A stretch of DNA of 14,106 bases from an uncultured Treponema sp. (lineage in GTDB: Bacteria; Spirochaetota; Spirochaetia; Treponematales; Treponemataceae), in NCBI GenBank assembly GCA_945833725.1, contig CAMAFU010000022.1:1-14106 (forward strand). Direction: 5' to 3'. The position numbers were made by a program, and so were the translations under genes. This document shows positions 6,646-14,047 of this stretch, in pieces. Every line of letters starts with the position of its first letter. The first letter of the stretch is position 1. Under the pieces are notes generated by a model. That model made no database searches. It saw only the letters and a list, made by a program, of their open reading frames with translations, and was not told the origin of the DNA.

Positions 6646-7590
6646 TTACAGGTGTGTTGATTTTGAATTTTTTATAAGGGCAACATATTCCTGTGCCTGA
6701 TGAGCTGCAATTGCACCGTCAGAAGCTGCCGTAATTAACTGCCGAAATGGTTTTGCCCTTACATCGCCGGCAGCATAAAGGCCTGGGATTGAAGTTTCCA
6801 TTTTGTAATTTGTAATTAAACAGCCGTTTTCGTCTTTTCTGAGCATATTAACTAATTCTGTGCGGGGATTCATTCCAATGAAAATAAAAACGCCGTCGCA
6901 CAAAAATTCTTCTTCGGCCTGAGTTAGTGTATCTTTTAAAATAACAGATTCAACCTTTGTTGAGCCTTTTATTTCTTTGATGATTTTATTCATCTTTACC
7001 TGAATTTTTGAGTTTTTTTTGATTTTCTGCTGAATTGCCTTTTGCGCCCTAAAATCACTGCGGCGATGTACTAAAGTAACATTTTTTGCCAGCGATGAAA
7101 GATAAAAAGCTTCTTCAAGGGCACTGTCGCCGCCTCCAGCAACAATAACTTCCTTGTTGCGGAAAAACGGCCCGTCGCAGGTGGCACAGTAACTTACACC
7201 TTTGCCTGAAAATTTATCTTCCCCAGGAATTCCAAGTTTTTTGTGTTCAGCACCTGTTGCAATTAAAACTGTATAACTGGAAAATTTTCCTTTATCTGTT
7301 TCGAGGACAAAAGTATTTTTTATTTTATCGATAGAGGCAACTGTTGCTCTTAAAATAACGGCACCAAAACTTTCTGCCTGAGATTTCATATTCTGAATAA
7401 AGGTTGTTCCCTGAACGCTGGGATAAAATCCCGGATAGTTTTCTAAAAAAAAAATATTAAGAGCCTGTCCGCCACCGCTGCCGGAATCTAAAAGAAGTGT
7501 ATTTAAACCGCTGCGGGCTCCGTATTGAGCTGCGGTTAATCCTGCGGCTCCAGCGCCAATAACGATAAAATCGTAAAATTCATTAATCAT
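6646..7590 (-). CDS. trxB: thioredoxin reductase
   Basis: The protein has 314 residues, the normal length of low-molecular-weight thioredoxin reductase. It passes electrons from NADPH through FAD to thioredoxin in the cytoplasm. Visible motifs are the FAD-binding GAGAAG (12-17), an ATG motif (111-113), the redox-active CATC (C135/C138, followed by DGP), the NADPH-binding GGGDSA (152-157) with HRR at 175-177, and the C-terminal AAGDV and RQLITAASDG blocks. All key residues are present. The start has no Shine-Dalgarno; TATAAT ends exactly 7 nt before the ATG, so the transcript is probably leaderless. It is the first gene of a two-gene unit with the GH3 enzyme. Structured element copy 2 lies just upstream, but outside the transcript if that promoter is used. 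Confidence 0.96.
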   Translation of the reverse strand: MINEFYDFIVIGAGAAGLTAAQYGARSGLNTLLLDSGSGGGQALNIFFLENYPGFYPSVQGTTFIQNMKSQAESFGAVILRATVASIDKIKNTFVLETDKGKFSSYTVLIATGAEHKKLGIPGEDKFSGKGVSYCATCDGPFFRNKEVIVAGGGDSALEEAFYLSSLAKNVTLVHRRSDFRAQKAIQQKIKKNSKIQVKMNKIIKEIKGSTKVESVILKDTLTQAEEEFLCDGVFIFIGMNPRTELVNMLRKDENGCLITNYKMETSIPGLYAAGDVRAKPFRQLITAASDGAIAAHQAQEYVALIKNSKSTHL

Positions 7591-7597
7591 GGAATAG

Positions 7598-7626
7598 ATT
7601 ATAATTTTTATTTAAACTTTTGAAAA
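7598..7626 (-). promoter_or_regulatory. trxB promoter, predicted leaderless
   Basis: On the minus strand TTTTCA (7621-7626), a 17-nt spacer and a perfect TATAAT (7598-7603) precede the ATG by 7 nt. The expected transcription start therefore falls on or next to the A of the start codon. No ribosome binding site is present between them. Confidence 0.65.
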
Positions 7627-7654
7627 TAATACAGGAAGCGGAATATAAAAACCC

Positions 7655-7802
7655 GCGGCAGGGATTGGAAGGGCGCCTAAGGCGTTCGGAAAATCAGCGG
7701 ACTTTAGGCTGCTGATTTTCTGAATGAAGCGCTTTTGCGCGGAACCCTGGAAAGCCCGGTTTTTGCGGTCGCGGAACAAAGTGGAGCAGGGCAAAAAGCC
7801 GC
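7655..7802 (-). ncRNA. structured element copy 2 (candidate structured RNA), homologous to 3971-4154
   Basis: Pairings are given in plus coordinates. P1 is 7655-7659 with 7798-7802 (GCGGC/GCCGC). P2 is 7760-7766 with 7791-7797 (TTTTTGC/GCAAAAA). P3 is 7661-7663 with 7755-7757 and P4 is 7671-7673 with 7745-7747 (GGG/CCC each), enclosing a symmetrical 7x7 internal loop ATTGGAA/TGGAAAG. P5 is GCGC-TTTT-GCGC (7729-7740). P6 is a 14-bp helix, 7685-7698 with 7711-7724, around a 12-nt loop. P7 is CGCC-TAA-GGCG (7674-7684). It begins 8 nt after the znuB stop and ends 28 nt before the trxB -35. On the minus strand the P1 3' arm is followed by GGG and five T residues, so it could also terminate the znu transcript. 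Copy 1 has the same helix order but different arm sequences. The strand is inferred. Confidence 0.6.
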
Positions 7803-7810
7803 CTGAAAAT

Positions 7811-8638
7811 TTAGAATTTTGAGATAACCGTAAAAATAATAAAAGCAAGAAGATTTATTGCCACTATTGTTGAACCTACAGGTGTTCCGGCCAATAATGA
7901 AATAAGGAGGCCTGCAACTGCACAGATTACGGAAACTGAAGCACTACAGATTGTTACAGATTTGAATGTTTTAAAAAGCCTCATTGCAGAAAGTGACGGG
8001 AATATTACAAGGGCGCTTATAAGAAGGGAACCTACCAGATTCATGGCCAGTACTATTATTACGGCTATTATTATGGCTATAACGAGATTGTAGATTTTTG
8101 CGTGGGTTCCTATTGCCTGAGCAAAGTTTTCGTCGAAGGTAACTGCGAAAATTTTGTTGTAAAAGATTATAAACGATAGAATTACAAGAATTGAAAGGAT
8201 AGCACAGAGAATTACCTGAGACCGCTTTAATGTAAGGATGGAAGTTGAACCAAAAAGGGTGCTGCATACATCTCCCGAAATATTTGCGTTTGAAGAAAAA
8301 ATATTCATCAGCAGATAGCCTAAGGCCAGAGAACTTACACTTATCATTGCTATGGAAGCATCACCCTGAATTTTTGCATTTTTTCCTGTCTGTAAAAGAA
8401 GGACTGCCGCAAGTATTGTAACAGGCAGAACTATAAGCATATTGTTTGAAAGATTAAGAACTGCTGCTATGGCCATGGCACCAAAAGCAACATGACTTAA
8501 ACCGTCGCCAATAAAACTGAACCGCTTTAATACTAAAGTAACACCCAGAAGACTTGAACACAGAGCAATGAGAATTCCTACAATAAAGGCATATCTGACA
8601 AAGGGAAAGCTAAAATATTGAATTAACTGGTCTAACAT
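7811..8638 (-). CDS. znuB: zinc ABC transporter, membrane permease
   Basis: This is an ABC-3 family integral membrane protein of 275 residues from the chosen start MLDQLIQYFSFPF. That ATG (8636-8638) has a Shine-Dalgarno AGGAA just upstream. A longer reading from 8746 would add 36 residues of unlikely sequence inside znuC. About seven to eight hydrophobic segments are visible, along with the family's conserved LVLKRFSFIGDGLSHVAFGA near residues 35-54, which lies at the interface with the ATPase. It forms the channel through which ZnuC drives uptake of metal delivered by ZnuA. Its start overlaps the end of znuC by 29 nt, typical of translational coupling. Zinc is inferred from the His-rich ZnuA; manganese cannot be excluded. 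Confidence 0.92.
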   Translation of the reverse strand: MLDQLIQYFSFPFVRYAFIVGILIALCSSLLGVTLVLKRFSFIGDGLSHVAFGAMAIAAVLNLSNNMLIVLPVTILAAVLLLQTGKNAKIQGDASIAMISVSSLALGYLLMNIFSSNANISGDVCSTLFGSTSILTLKRSQVILCAILSILVILSFIIFYNKIFAVTFDENFAQAIGTHAKIYNLVIAIIIAVIIVLAMNLVGSLLISALVIFPSLSAMRLFKTFKSVTICSASVSVICAVAGLLISLLAGTPVGSTIVAINLLAFIIFTVISKF

Positions 8639-9341
8639 ATAATTTCCTGATTTGACCGGCGCAATCCGGACAATTTGTATAATGAATGAATTCTTCCTTT
8701 GTGCCAAAAAAAATATCTTTACCGATATGAAGCACATGAGTTGCAAATTTTAACGCTGCTTCTACATCGTGGCTTATCATTATTATTGTTATGCCAGACT
8801 GATGCAGCTGGTGAATAAGTGAATACATTTCTTCGGTCATATTCGGATCAAGACCGGTAACAGGTTCATCAAGAAGAAGCATTTTTTGAGTTGCACAAAG
8901 TGCTCTGGCCAGTAAAACCCTCTGCTGCTGCCCGCCGGACAATTCCCTGTAACAACAGCCGGCAAGATTTTCAATTCCCATTTTCTGCATGTTTTCTGCG
9001 GCAAGCTGTTTTTCTTTTTTATTGTAGAAAGGGCGTTTTCCGCATCGGCTCTGACAGCCGGACAAAACAATTTCTTTTACGCTGGCAGGAAAATCTTTTT
9101 GAGCCAGGGTTTGCTGAGGAAGGTAACCTATTTCGTCGGGCAAAAGACCGTCGCCGGTTTTTATTGTTCCGGCCAAAGGTTTGTTAAGGTGAAGTATTGT
9201 TTTCATTAAGGTTGATTTTCCGGAGCCGTTTTCTCCAAGAATGCAAAGATAATCGCCTTTATTAACCTTAAAAGAAAGATTTTCAACTATTGCCCTGGAA
9301 TCGTATCCCAGTTTAAGATTTTGACATTCCAGTTGTGCCAT
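8610..9341 (-). CDS. znuC: zinc ABC transporter, ATP-binding protein
   Basis: This 243-residue ABC ATPase powers metal import at the inner membrane. It has a Walker A GENGSGKST (36-44), a Q-loop LPQQ (74-77), a signature LSGGQQQR (134-141), a Walker B LLLDEP (155-160) and a switch His in ISHD (H191). It carries several extra cysteines: C96 and C100 in GCQSRC, C129 and C130, and a C-terminal CPDC (224-227). The last could bind metal, but this is speculation. The gene lies 27 nt after znuA and its 3' end overlaps znuB. Its own ribosome binding site is weak (GGCGGG), which fits coupling to znuA translation. Confidence 0.93.
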   Translation of the reverse strand: MAQLECQNLKLGYDSRAIVENLSFKVNKGDYLCILGENGSGKSTLMKTILHLNKPLAGTIKTGDGLLPDEIGYLPQQTLAQKDFPASVKEIVLSGCQSRCGKRPFYNKKEKQLAAENMQKMGIENLAGCCYRELSGGQQQRVLLARALCATQKMLLLDEPVTGLDPNMTEEMYSLIHQLHQSGITIIMISHDVEAALKFATHVLHIGKDIFFGTKEEFIHYTNCPDCAGQIRKLYVRPVNSIF

Positions 9342-9368
9342 TTAACCCGCCTGAAAATTTTTGTTGAG

Positions 9369-10379
9369 TTATTCTACCACATATCTGATTTTAGATAAAT
9401 TGTCTTTCATTATGGAAATAAAACGCTCTCCGCCTTTATCTTCCGGCAAAAGTGCATTTTTTAATGTAACGGACTGCATGGAATTTAACCTGTAAACAGG
9501 AATATCTGCTTTTGCACTTTGTAAAACAGAGCCGGATAATTTTAAATCAGAACTTTCTGTAACAAAAACAGCTTTTGGTTTTTCAGAGGAAACTTTTTTT
9601 GCAAGAAAAGCTAAAGTTTCAAAACTAGCTTCCGTTTCGGCAGAACAACCTGTAAAGGCGGCAAAATATTTTAGACCCAGTTCTTCGGTCATGTAACGGA
9701 AAGGAAATCTGTCGCAAACTATAATTGATTTTCCTTTGCAGAGAGGTTTTAGTGAAAGAATTTCATTTTCCAGAAGGGATAGCTGCTGATTGTAGGAAAC
9801 AAGATTTTCTGCTATAAGGGCAGAATTTCCCAAATCTATAAGTTCCAGTGCTTCTGCAATTTTTGTGCAGGCAATTTTTGCGTTTTTTACGGAAAGCCAC
9901 AAATGTTCATCGTATTCAATATGGTCAGAATCTGCATCTTTCTCTTCTTCATGGTGATGATGTTCTTCCATGCCTTCAACAGATTCTTCTTCTTTTAATT
10001 CGTCTTTCAGAATTTCTGTAAGGTTCAGCACAAGTTGATTTTTATTTCCGCTTGTTTTAAGTACATCTTTTATCCAGGAATCGCTTTCGCCGCCTATAAA
10101 AATAAACAGATCGGACTGAGAAATTTTTATTATGTCGGCTGCGCTCGGCTGAAATGAATGTAAATCAGTGCCGTTTTTTGAAAGCATTTCAATGTTGATT
10201 CCGGTAATACCTTTACACAGGTTTTCAGTCCAGTCAAAAATAGGAAAAATAGTAGTGACTACAGAAACAGTTTCTTTATTTTGTAACTTTTTTTCTTTGG
10301 AACATCCCGCCAAAATACATGTTACAAGCAGAAAAAAAATAGTTTTAAGCAGTACCTTGTTTTTATTTAATTTTTTCAT
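9369..10379 (-). CDS. znuA: zinc ABC transporter, substrate-binding lipoprotein
   Basis: This cluster A-1 solute-binding protein has 336 residues from the chosen start. The ATG at 10377-10379 follows a strong Shine-Dalgarno AAGGAAGG and opens a lipoprotein signal with lipobox LAGC (C26). A reading from 10421 adds 14 residues before the signal and has no ribosome binding site, so it is rejected. Metal-binding features are H74 (TDLHSFQPSAADI), a charged His-rich loop with HHHH at 140-143 and H153, H159 in DEHLWLS, and an acidic site near E275. At the place of the usual third His (family pattern HxAFxYxxxxYGL) this protein has CDRFPFRYMTEELGL, so D223 probably replaces it. From memory, similar DRFPFRY sequences occur in clostridial relatives, which would make this a subfamily trait. 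The His-rich loop favours zinc. Confidence 0.92.
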   Translation of the reverse strand: MKKLNKNKVLLKTIFFLLVTCILAGCSKEKKLQNKETVSVVTTIFPIFDWTENLCKGITGINIEMLSKNGTDLHSFQPSAADIIKISQSDLFIFIGGESDSWIKDVLKTSGNKNQLVLNLTEILKDELKEEESVEGMEEHHHHEEEKDADSDHIEYDEHLWLSVKNAKIACTKIAEALELIDLGNSALIAENLVSYNQQLSLLENEILSLKPLCKGKSIIVCDRFPFRYMTEELGLKYFAAFTGCSAETEASFETLAFLAKKVSSEKPKAVFVTESSDLKLSGSVLQSAKADIPVYRLNSMQSVTLKNALLPEDKGGERFISIMKDNLSKIRYVVE

Positions 10380-10444
10380 GTAATTTCCTTCCTTTGCGAA
10401 TACCGTGTTGCGGCAATCCATTGATGTGCGGCTGTTCTGAAATA
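10380..10444 (-). other. exporter-znuA spacer with a direct repeat
   Basis: This 65-nt spacer shows no T-tract terminator and no convincing -35/-10 pair. It contains TGCGGC twice on the plus strand (10409-10414 and 10427-10432, 18 nt apart). This could be chance or part of an operator. The strong znuA Shine-Dalgarno lies at its left end. Confidence 0.3.
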
Positions 10445-12238
10445 TTAAATTCGTGCCTGCGCCGTGTAAAGATTAAAATATTCTCCCCTTTTATCCAATA
10501 ATTCCTGATGACTTCCCATTTCCATTATTTTATGGTTATCAATTATAGCAATCATATCGGCATTCCTGATTGTGCTAAGGCGGTGGGCAATTATAAAGGT
10601 AGTCCGTCCTTTAGAAAGTTCTTCAAATGCCCTCTGGATTTTTTGTTCTGTAACGCTGTCTAAGGCAGAAGTTGCTTCGTCCAAAACTAAAACAGGCGGA
10701 TTTTTAAGGAATACTCTGGCTATGCTTACCCTTTGTTTTTGACCTCCGCTGAGTTTTATGCCCCTTTCACCCACAACAGTATTAAATCCATCTGGCATTT
10801 TCATTATGTCATCGTAAATTTCTGCCCGTTTTGCGGCTTCCACAATTTCTGTAAAAGTTGCTCCGGGATTTCCGTAAGCAATGTTTTCTCCTACAGTACC
10901 TGCAAAAAGAAAAACATCCTGCTGAACAAAACCAATCTGCTGGCGAAGAGATTTTAGGGTAAAGTTCTTTATGTTTTCGCCGTCAATAGTTATTGTACCG
11001 GAAGAAATTTCGTAAAATCTTGCCAGGAGGCTGCACAGGGTAGTTTTTCCCCCTCCACTTGGACCTGCAATGGCAAATGTTTTTCCTGCATCCACAGAAA
11101 AAGAAATATGGTCAAGAACAGTTTGCCCTGTTTCATAAGAAAAACAGACATCGTTGAACTGAATGTTACCTTTTACGCCGGTTAATTCCTTTGCAGACGG
11201 CGAATCCACCGTTTCTGTGTGGGTGTCCATTATTTCTGTAAACCGCAAAAAACCTGCCATACCGGTGCTGAACTGTTCAATAAAATTTGTAAGGCGGCGG
11301 ATTGGCTGTAAAAAAGCTGCAACAAACATGTTTGCGGCAACTAAATCACCTAAAGTCATTTTGCCGGCCATAATAAAATATCCTCCGACCCCAAGAATAA
11401 CTACACTTAAAATATGTGTCGTAAATTCCATTTTTGAATGCATACCGGCCATTGCTTTGTAGTAATACTTTTTCGAATTAAAAAATTCCTGATTGTATTC
11501 TTCAAATTTATTGATTTCGTAGGATTCGTTGGTAAAAACTTTTGTAACTCTTGCCCCGCTTATGGAACTTTCAATTCCAGCATTAATTTCCGCCGTTTTA
11601 GATTTTACGCCTTTTGAAGTAGACATAAGTTTTTTCCGGCTGGAATAAGTTAAAAAAATCATTACGGGAAGGCTTATAAATACAATTACGGCCAGCTGCC
11701 ACCGGATAGAAAACATTACCACAAAAGATCCGACCAAAGTTAAAAGGGAAATTAAAAGGTCTTCAGGCCCGTGGTGGGCAAGTTCAGAAATTTCAAACAG
11801 GTCTGTAGTAACCCGGCTCATAATTTTTCCAGTGCGGTTTTTATCGAAAAAAGAAAAGGACTGGTTTTCAATATGAGTAAAAATATCCCGGCGCATGTCT
11901 TTTTCTACGGCAACACCAAAAACATGACCAAAAAAAGTAACAAACCATTGAGCCATAGTTCTGAAAATATACATTAAAAAACAGAGTGCAATAATAAGAA
12001 AAAAGGACTTTACAATGCCGTTTGGATTTACTGAATATTGAGGCAATAATTTATTAAGCAGAAATCTGGAAATTACCGGAAAAACAATATCAACAGCCGC
12101 AACAAAAACAGCACAGATTAAATCTGCAAAAAAAAGTTTGCGGTGAGGTTTAAAATACGAAAAGAAAAGTTTATATTCGCTTTTTTTTACATCCCGAAAG
12201 TCCAAAGGTGAAACGCCTTCTTTTGTTCCTCTTCCCAT
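10445..12238 (-). CDS. MsbA-type ABC exporter, fused membrane and ATPase domains
   Basis: This is a 597-residue half-transporter that should act as a homodimer in the inner membrane. Residues 1 to about 335 hold six hydrophobic segments of a type-1 exporter domain. The nucleotide-binding domain follows, with an A-loop near FSYET (366-370), Walker A GPSGGGKTT (392-400), Q-loop FVQQDVFLF (437-445), signature LSGGQKQR (496-503), Walker B VLVLDE (516-521), D-loop SALD and switch H552 (AHRLS). All are intact. The substrate cannot be told from sequence; lipid, drug or peptide export are all known for the family. Its Shine-Dalgarno AAGGAA and 26-nt gap after the Na/Pi gene indicate cotranscription. 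There is no partner half-transporter next to it. znuA follows after 65 nt. Confidence 0.92.
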   Translation of the reverse strand: MGRGTKEGVSPLDFRDVKKSEYKLFFSYFKPHRKLFFADLICAVFVAAVDIVFPVISRFLLNKLLPQYSVNPNGIVKSFFLIIALCFLMYIFRTMAQWFVTFFGHVFGVAVEKDMRRDIFTHIENQSFSFFDKNRTGKIMSRVTTDLFEISELAHHGPEDLLISLLTLVGSFVVMFSIRWQLAVIVFISLPVMIFLTYSSRKKLMSTSKGVKSKTAEINAGIESSISGARVTKVFTNESYEINKFEEYNQEFFNSKKYYYKAMAGMHSKMEFTTHILSVVILGVGGYFIMAGKMTLGDLVAANMFVAAFLQPIRRLTNFIEQFSTGMAGFLRFTEIMDTHTETVDSPSAKELTGVKGNIQFNDVCFSYETGQTVLDHISFSVDAGKTFAIAGPSGGGKTTLCSLLARFYEISSGTITIDGENIKNFTLKSLRQQIGFVQQDVFLFAGTVGENIAYGNPGATFTEIVEAAKRAEIYDDIMKMPDGFNTVVGERGIKLSGGQKQRVSIARVFLKNPPVLVLDEATSALDSVTEQKIQRAFEELSKGRTTFIIAHRLSTIRNADMIAIIDNHKIMEMGSHQELLDKRGEYFNLYTAQARI

Positions 12239-12264
12239 TAAAAATTTTCCTTAAAATTTTAATA

Positions 12265-13956
12265 CTATATGGCGGTGTCTTCTTTTCTTAAATCGCCGGC
12301 TGCATCGAAACATCTGTCTCCGATTTTTTCAATCTGCCTGATAATGTCCATATAGTAAAGTTCAGCTCTAACATCAGCACCGGCTTCAAGACGGCTTTTT
12401 GCAATCCGTTTAAGTTCGTTTCTTTCCTGATCAATCTGCTCTTCCAGGTCTCTGGCAAAAGCGTATTCTTCTGGAGTAAGACGCTGAATTTTTGAAACAT
12501 TTTTGTGAATAAAATACAACAGCTGGCGGCCAAGTTCAAAATATGGAATAAGACGGCTGAAATCTTCTTTTTTGAATTCAACATTTCGTTCCAAAGCCTT
12601 TTTAATTTGGATTGAAATGCTTAAACAGCCGTCGGACATGCTTTCCATTTCGCCTACAAGACGGAGCATAAGCTGTACATTGTCTTTTGCTTCATCGGAA
12701 AGATGAAGATGCTGGCATTTTATAAGATAGGCCGTTATTTGTTCTTCCATTTGGTCGCAGTAGTCTTCAATTTGCTTTATTAAAGGATGGCGCTGTTCAA
12801 TAAAGGTATTGTTAAAATTTGCAAGCCCTGTCTGTAGTTCGTCGTACATTCTGACTACATTTTCTGAAAAAGCAGTAATTTCTTTCTGGGCACGGAAAAC
12901 ACAGGCTTCCGGCGTTTTTGCTGCAATTTCGTTGTTGAATTCCAGCTTGTATATATTTGATTCTTCTTCAGGTTTGTCTTTTATAATATGGTGTGTAAGT
13001 TCTGCAATTTGATTTACAAAAGGAATGAAAATAATTGTGGCAATTACTTTAAATGCAGTATTAAGAAGGGCAACCCGATAGGCTACAATAATTTTTAATT
13101 TTTCTGGGGATGGACAAGGAATAATAAATTCAATCAGTTGAAGGAAAGGACGGAAAAAAAGGAGGGCAAGTACAGAAGCCGAACAGTTAAACATTACATG
13201 AATAAGTGCCGTTCGCTTGGCATTAGGTTTGCCGCCCCAGGCCGCCATAATTGAATCTATGGTTGACCCCATTGTTGAACCGATAACCATGGCTGCACCA
13301 ATTGGCCAGAAAGAAGGTTCAACGGCAGAAATTGTAATTACAATGGCAGTCATTGCGGAGGAGGAGTGAATCATTGCTGTAAAAATTACTCCCACAACTA
13401 CTGCTATGCCGATGCTGTATGCGCCATAACCTTCTATATGTTTAATAAAGTCAATCATGGCAGGATCTGGTGCACCGCTGGCATCTTTAAAAGTTGCAGA
13501 AAGCCAGCCCAAGCCTATAAAAAGCAGACCAAAACCCATTATGGCCGTGCCAAAGCCTTCTTTTTTTATTTTTTTGAAAATTGTAAGAAGATAGCCAAGA
13601 CCGAAAATTGGAATTGCAAAAGTTTCAAGTTTAAAATTAAAACCAACCAGCGAAACAATCCAGGCCGTAACAGTTGTTCCTATATTTGCACCGAAAATTA
13701 CGCCTACGGCATGTTCCAGGGTAATAAGCCCCGCATTAACAAAACTTACCAGCATAACCGTAGTAGCTCCGGAAGACTGGATAATCATTGTAAGTCCGCA
13801 TCCGGTTAAAAGGCCTATAAATCTGTTTCCGGTCATTTTTGCCAGAGCAGCCTGAAGCTTTTGTCCGGCACTTTTTTGAATTCCGTCGCTCATCAGCTTC
13901 ATGCCGTACAGAAGAAAGCACAAGCTGCCTGCGAAATTTACTATCTTTAAAAACAT
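12265..13956 (-). CDS. Na+/phosphate cotransporter with PhoU-like C-terminal domain
   Basis: This 563-residue protein belongs to the Na/Pi cotransporter II family (YjbB/NptA-like). The membrane part (about 1-320) carries the two inverted family repeats, each with its signature: QSSGATT (60-66) followed by GANIGTT (89-95), and HSSSAMT (197-203) followed by a MVIGSTMGSTID segment. The cytoplasmic part (about 335-560) is a charged, helical PhoU-like region, normal for this bacterial subtype. The family moves phosphate with sodium; bacterial members can run as efflux valves, so the direction is uncertain. The start MFLKIVNFAGSLCFLLYGMKLM matches family N-termini. It has no Shine-Dalgarno and lies about 10 nt after a -10-like TACAAT. 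It is probably the first gene of a unit with the ABC exporter and znuACB. Confidence 0.93.
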   Translation of the reverse strand: MFLKIVNFAGSLCFLLYGMKLMSDGIQKSAGQKLQAALAKMTGNRFIGLLTGCGLTMIIQSSGATTVMLVSFVNAGLITLEHAVGVIFGANIGTTVTAWIVSLVGFNFKLETFAIPIFGLGYLLTIFKKIKKEGFGTAIMGFGLLFIGLGWLSATFKDASGAPDPAMIDFIKHIEGYGAYSIGIAVVVGVIFTAMIHSSSAMTAIVITISAVEPSFWPIGAAMVIGSTMGSTIDSIMAAWGGKPNAKRTALIHVMFNCSASVLALLFFRPFLQLIEFIIPCPSPEKLKIIVAYRVALLNTAFKVIATIIFIPFVNQIAELTHHIIKDKPEEESNIYKLEFNNEIAAKTPEACVFRAQKEITAFSENVVRMYDELQTGLANFNNTFIEQRHPLIKQIEDYCDQMEEQITAYLIKCQHLHLSDEAKDNVQLMLRLVGEMESMSDGCLSISIQIKKALERNVEFKKEDFSRLIPYFELGRQLLYFIHKNVSKIQRLTPEEYAFARDLEEQIDQERNELKRIAKSRLEAGADVRAELYYMDIIRQIEKIGDRCFDAAGDLRKEDTAI

Positions 13957-13966
13957 GATTGTAAGG

Positions 13967-13996
13967 ATTGTAGCAAAAAAAAACGGCTTTATTCAA
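13967..13996 (-). promoter_or_regulatory. putative Na/Pi gene promoter embedded in the upstream terminator
   Basis: On the minus strand TTGAAT (13991-13996), an 18-nt spacer and TACAAT (13967-13972) form a promoter-like pair. The expected start near 13960 leaves a leader of only about 4 nt. The -35 lies within the terminator hairpin and the spacer includes its T-tract. A second TACAAT (13958-13963) abuts the ATG. Confidence 0.5.
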
Positions 13997-14031
13997 TTAG
14001 AAATTTGTAATTTAATTGAAGGGAAAGCCGT
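13975..14031 (-). terminator. intrinsic terminator of the unseen upstream minus-strand gene
   Basis: Outer arms 13983-13990 and 14024-14031 (ACGGCTTT/AAAGCCGT) and inner arms 13992-13999 and 14013-14020 (TTCAATTA/TAATTGAA) give a 16-bp hairpin with a small bulge and a 13-nt loop. On the minus strand it runs into nine T residues (A-run 13975-13983). No T-tract exists on the plus side, so it is one-directional. Confidence 0.85.
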
Positions 14032-14047
14032 GTTAAATAATCTGTAC

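Noticed and set aside
7655..7802. Riboswitch controlling trxB
   Set aside because: A perfect -10 lies between the element and trxB, so the main trxB transcript should not include it. The same fold also occurs before an unrelated gene.
7612..7848. Open reading frame of 78 codons on the minus strand
   Set aside because: It covers structured element copy 2 and the end of znuB. It has no ribosome binding site and no recognisable protein, and would be an easy misannotation wherever this element occurs.
8639..8746. Longer znuB start at 8746
   Set aside because: It would add 36 atypical residues and overlap znuC by 137 nt. The ATG at 8638 has a Shine-Dalgarno and gives the usual family length.
10380..10421. 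Longer znuA start at 10421
   Set aside because: There is no Shine-Dalgarno, and it puts 14 residues before an otherwise normal lipoprotein signal. The ATG at 10379 has AAGGAAGG upstream.
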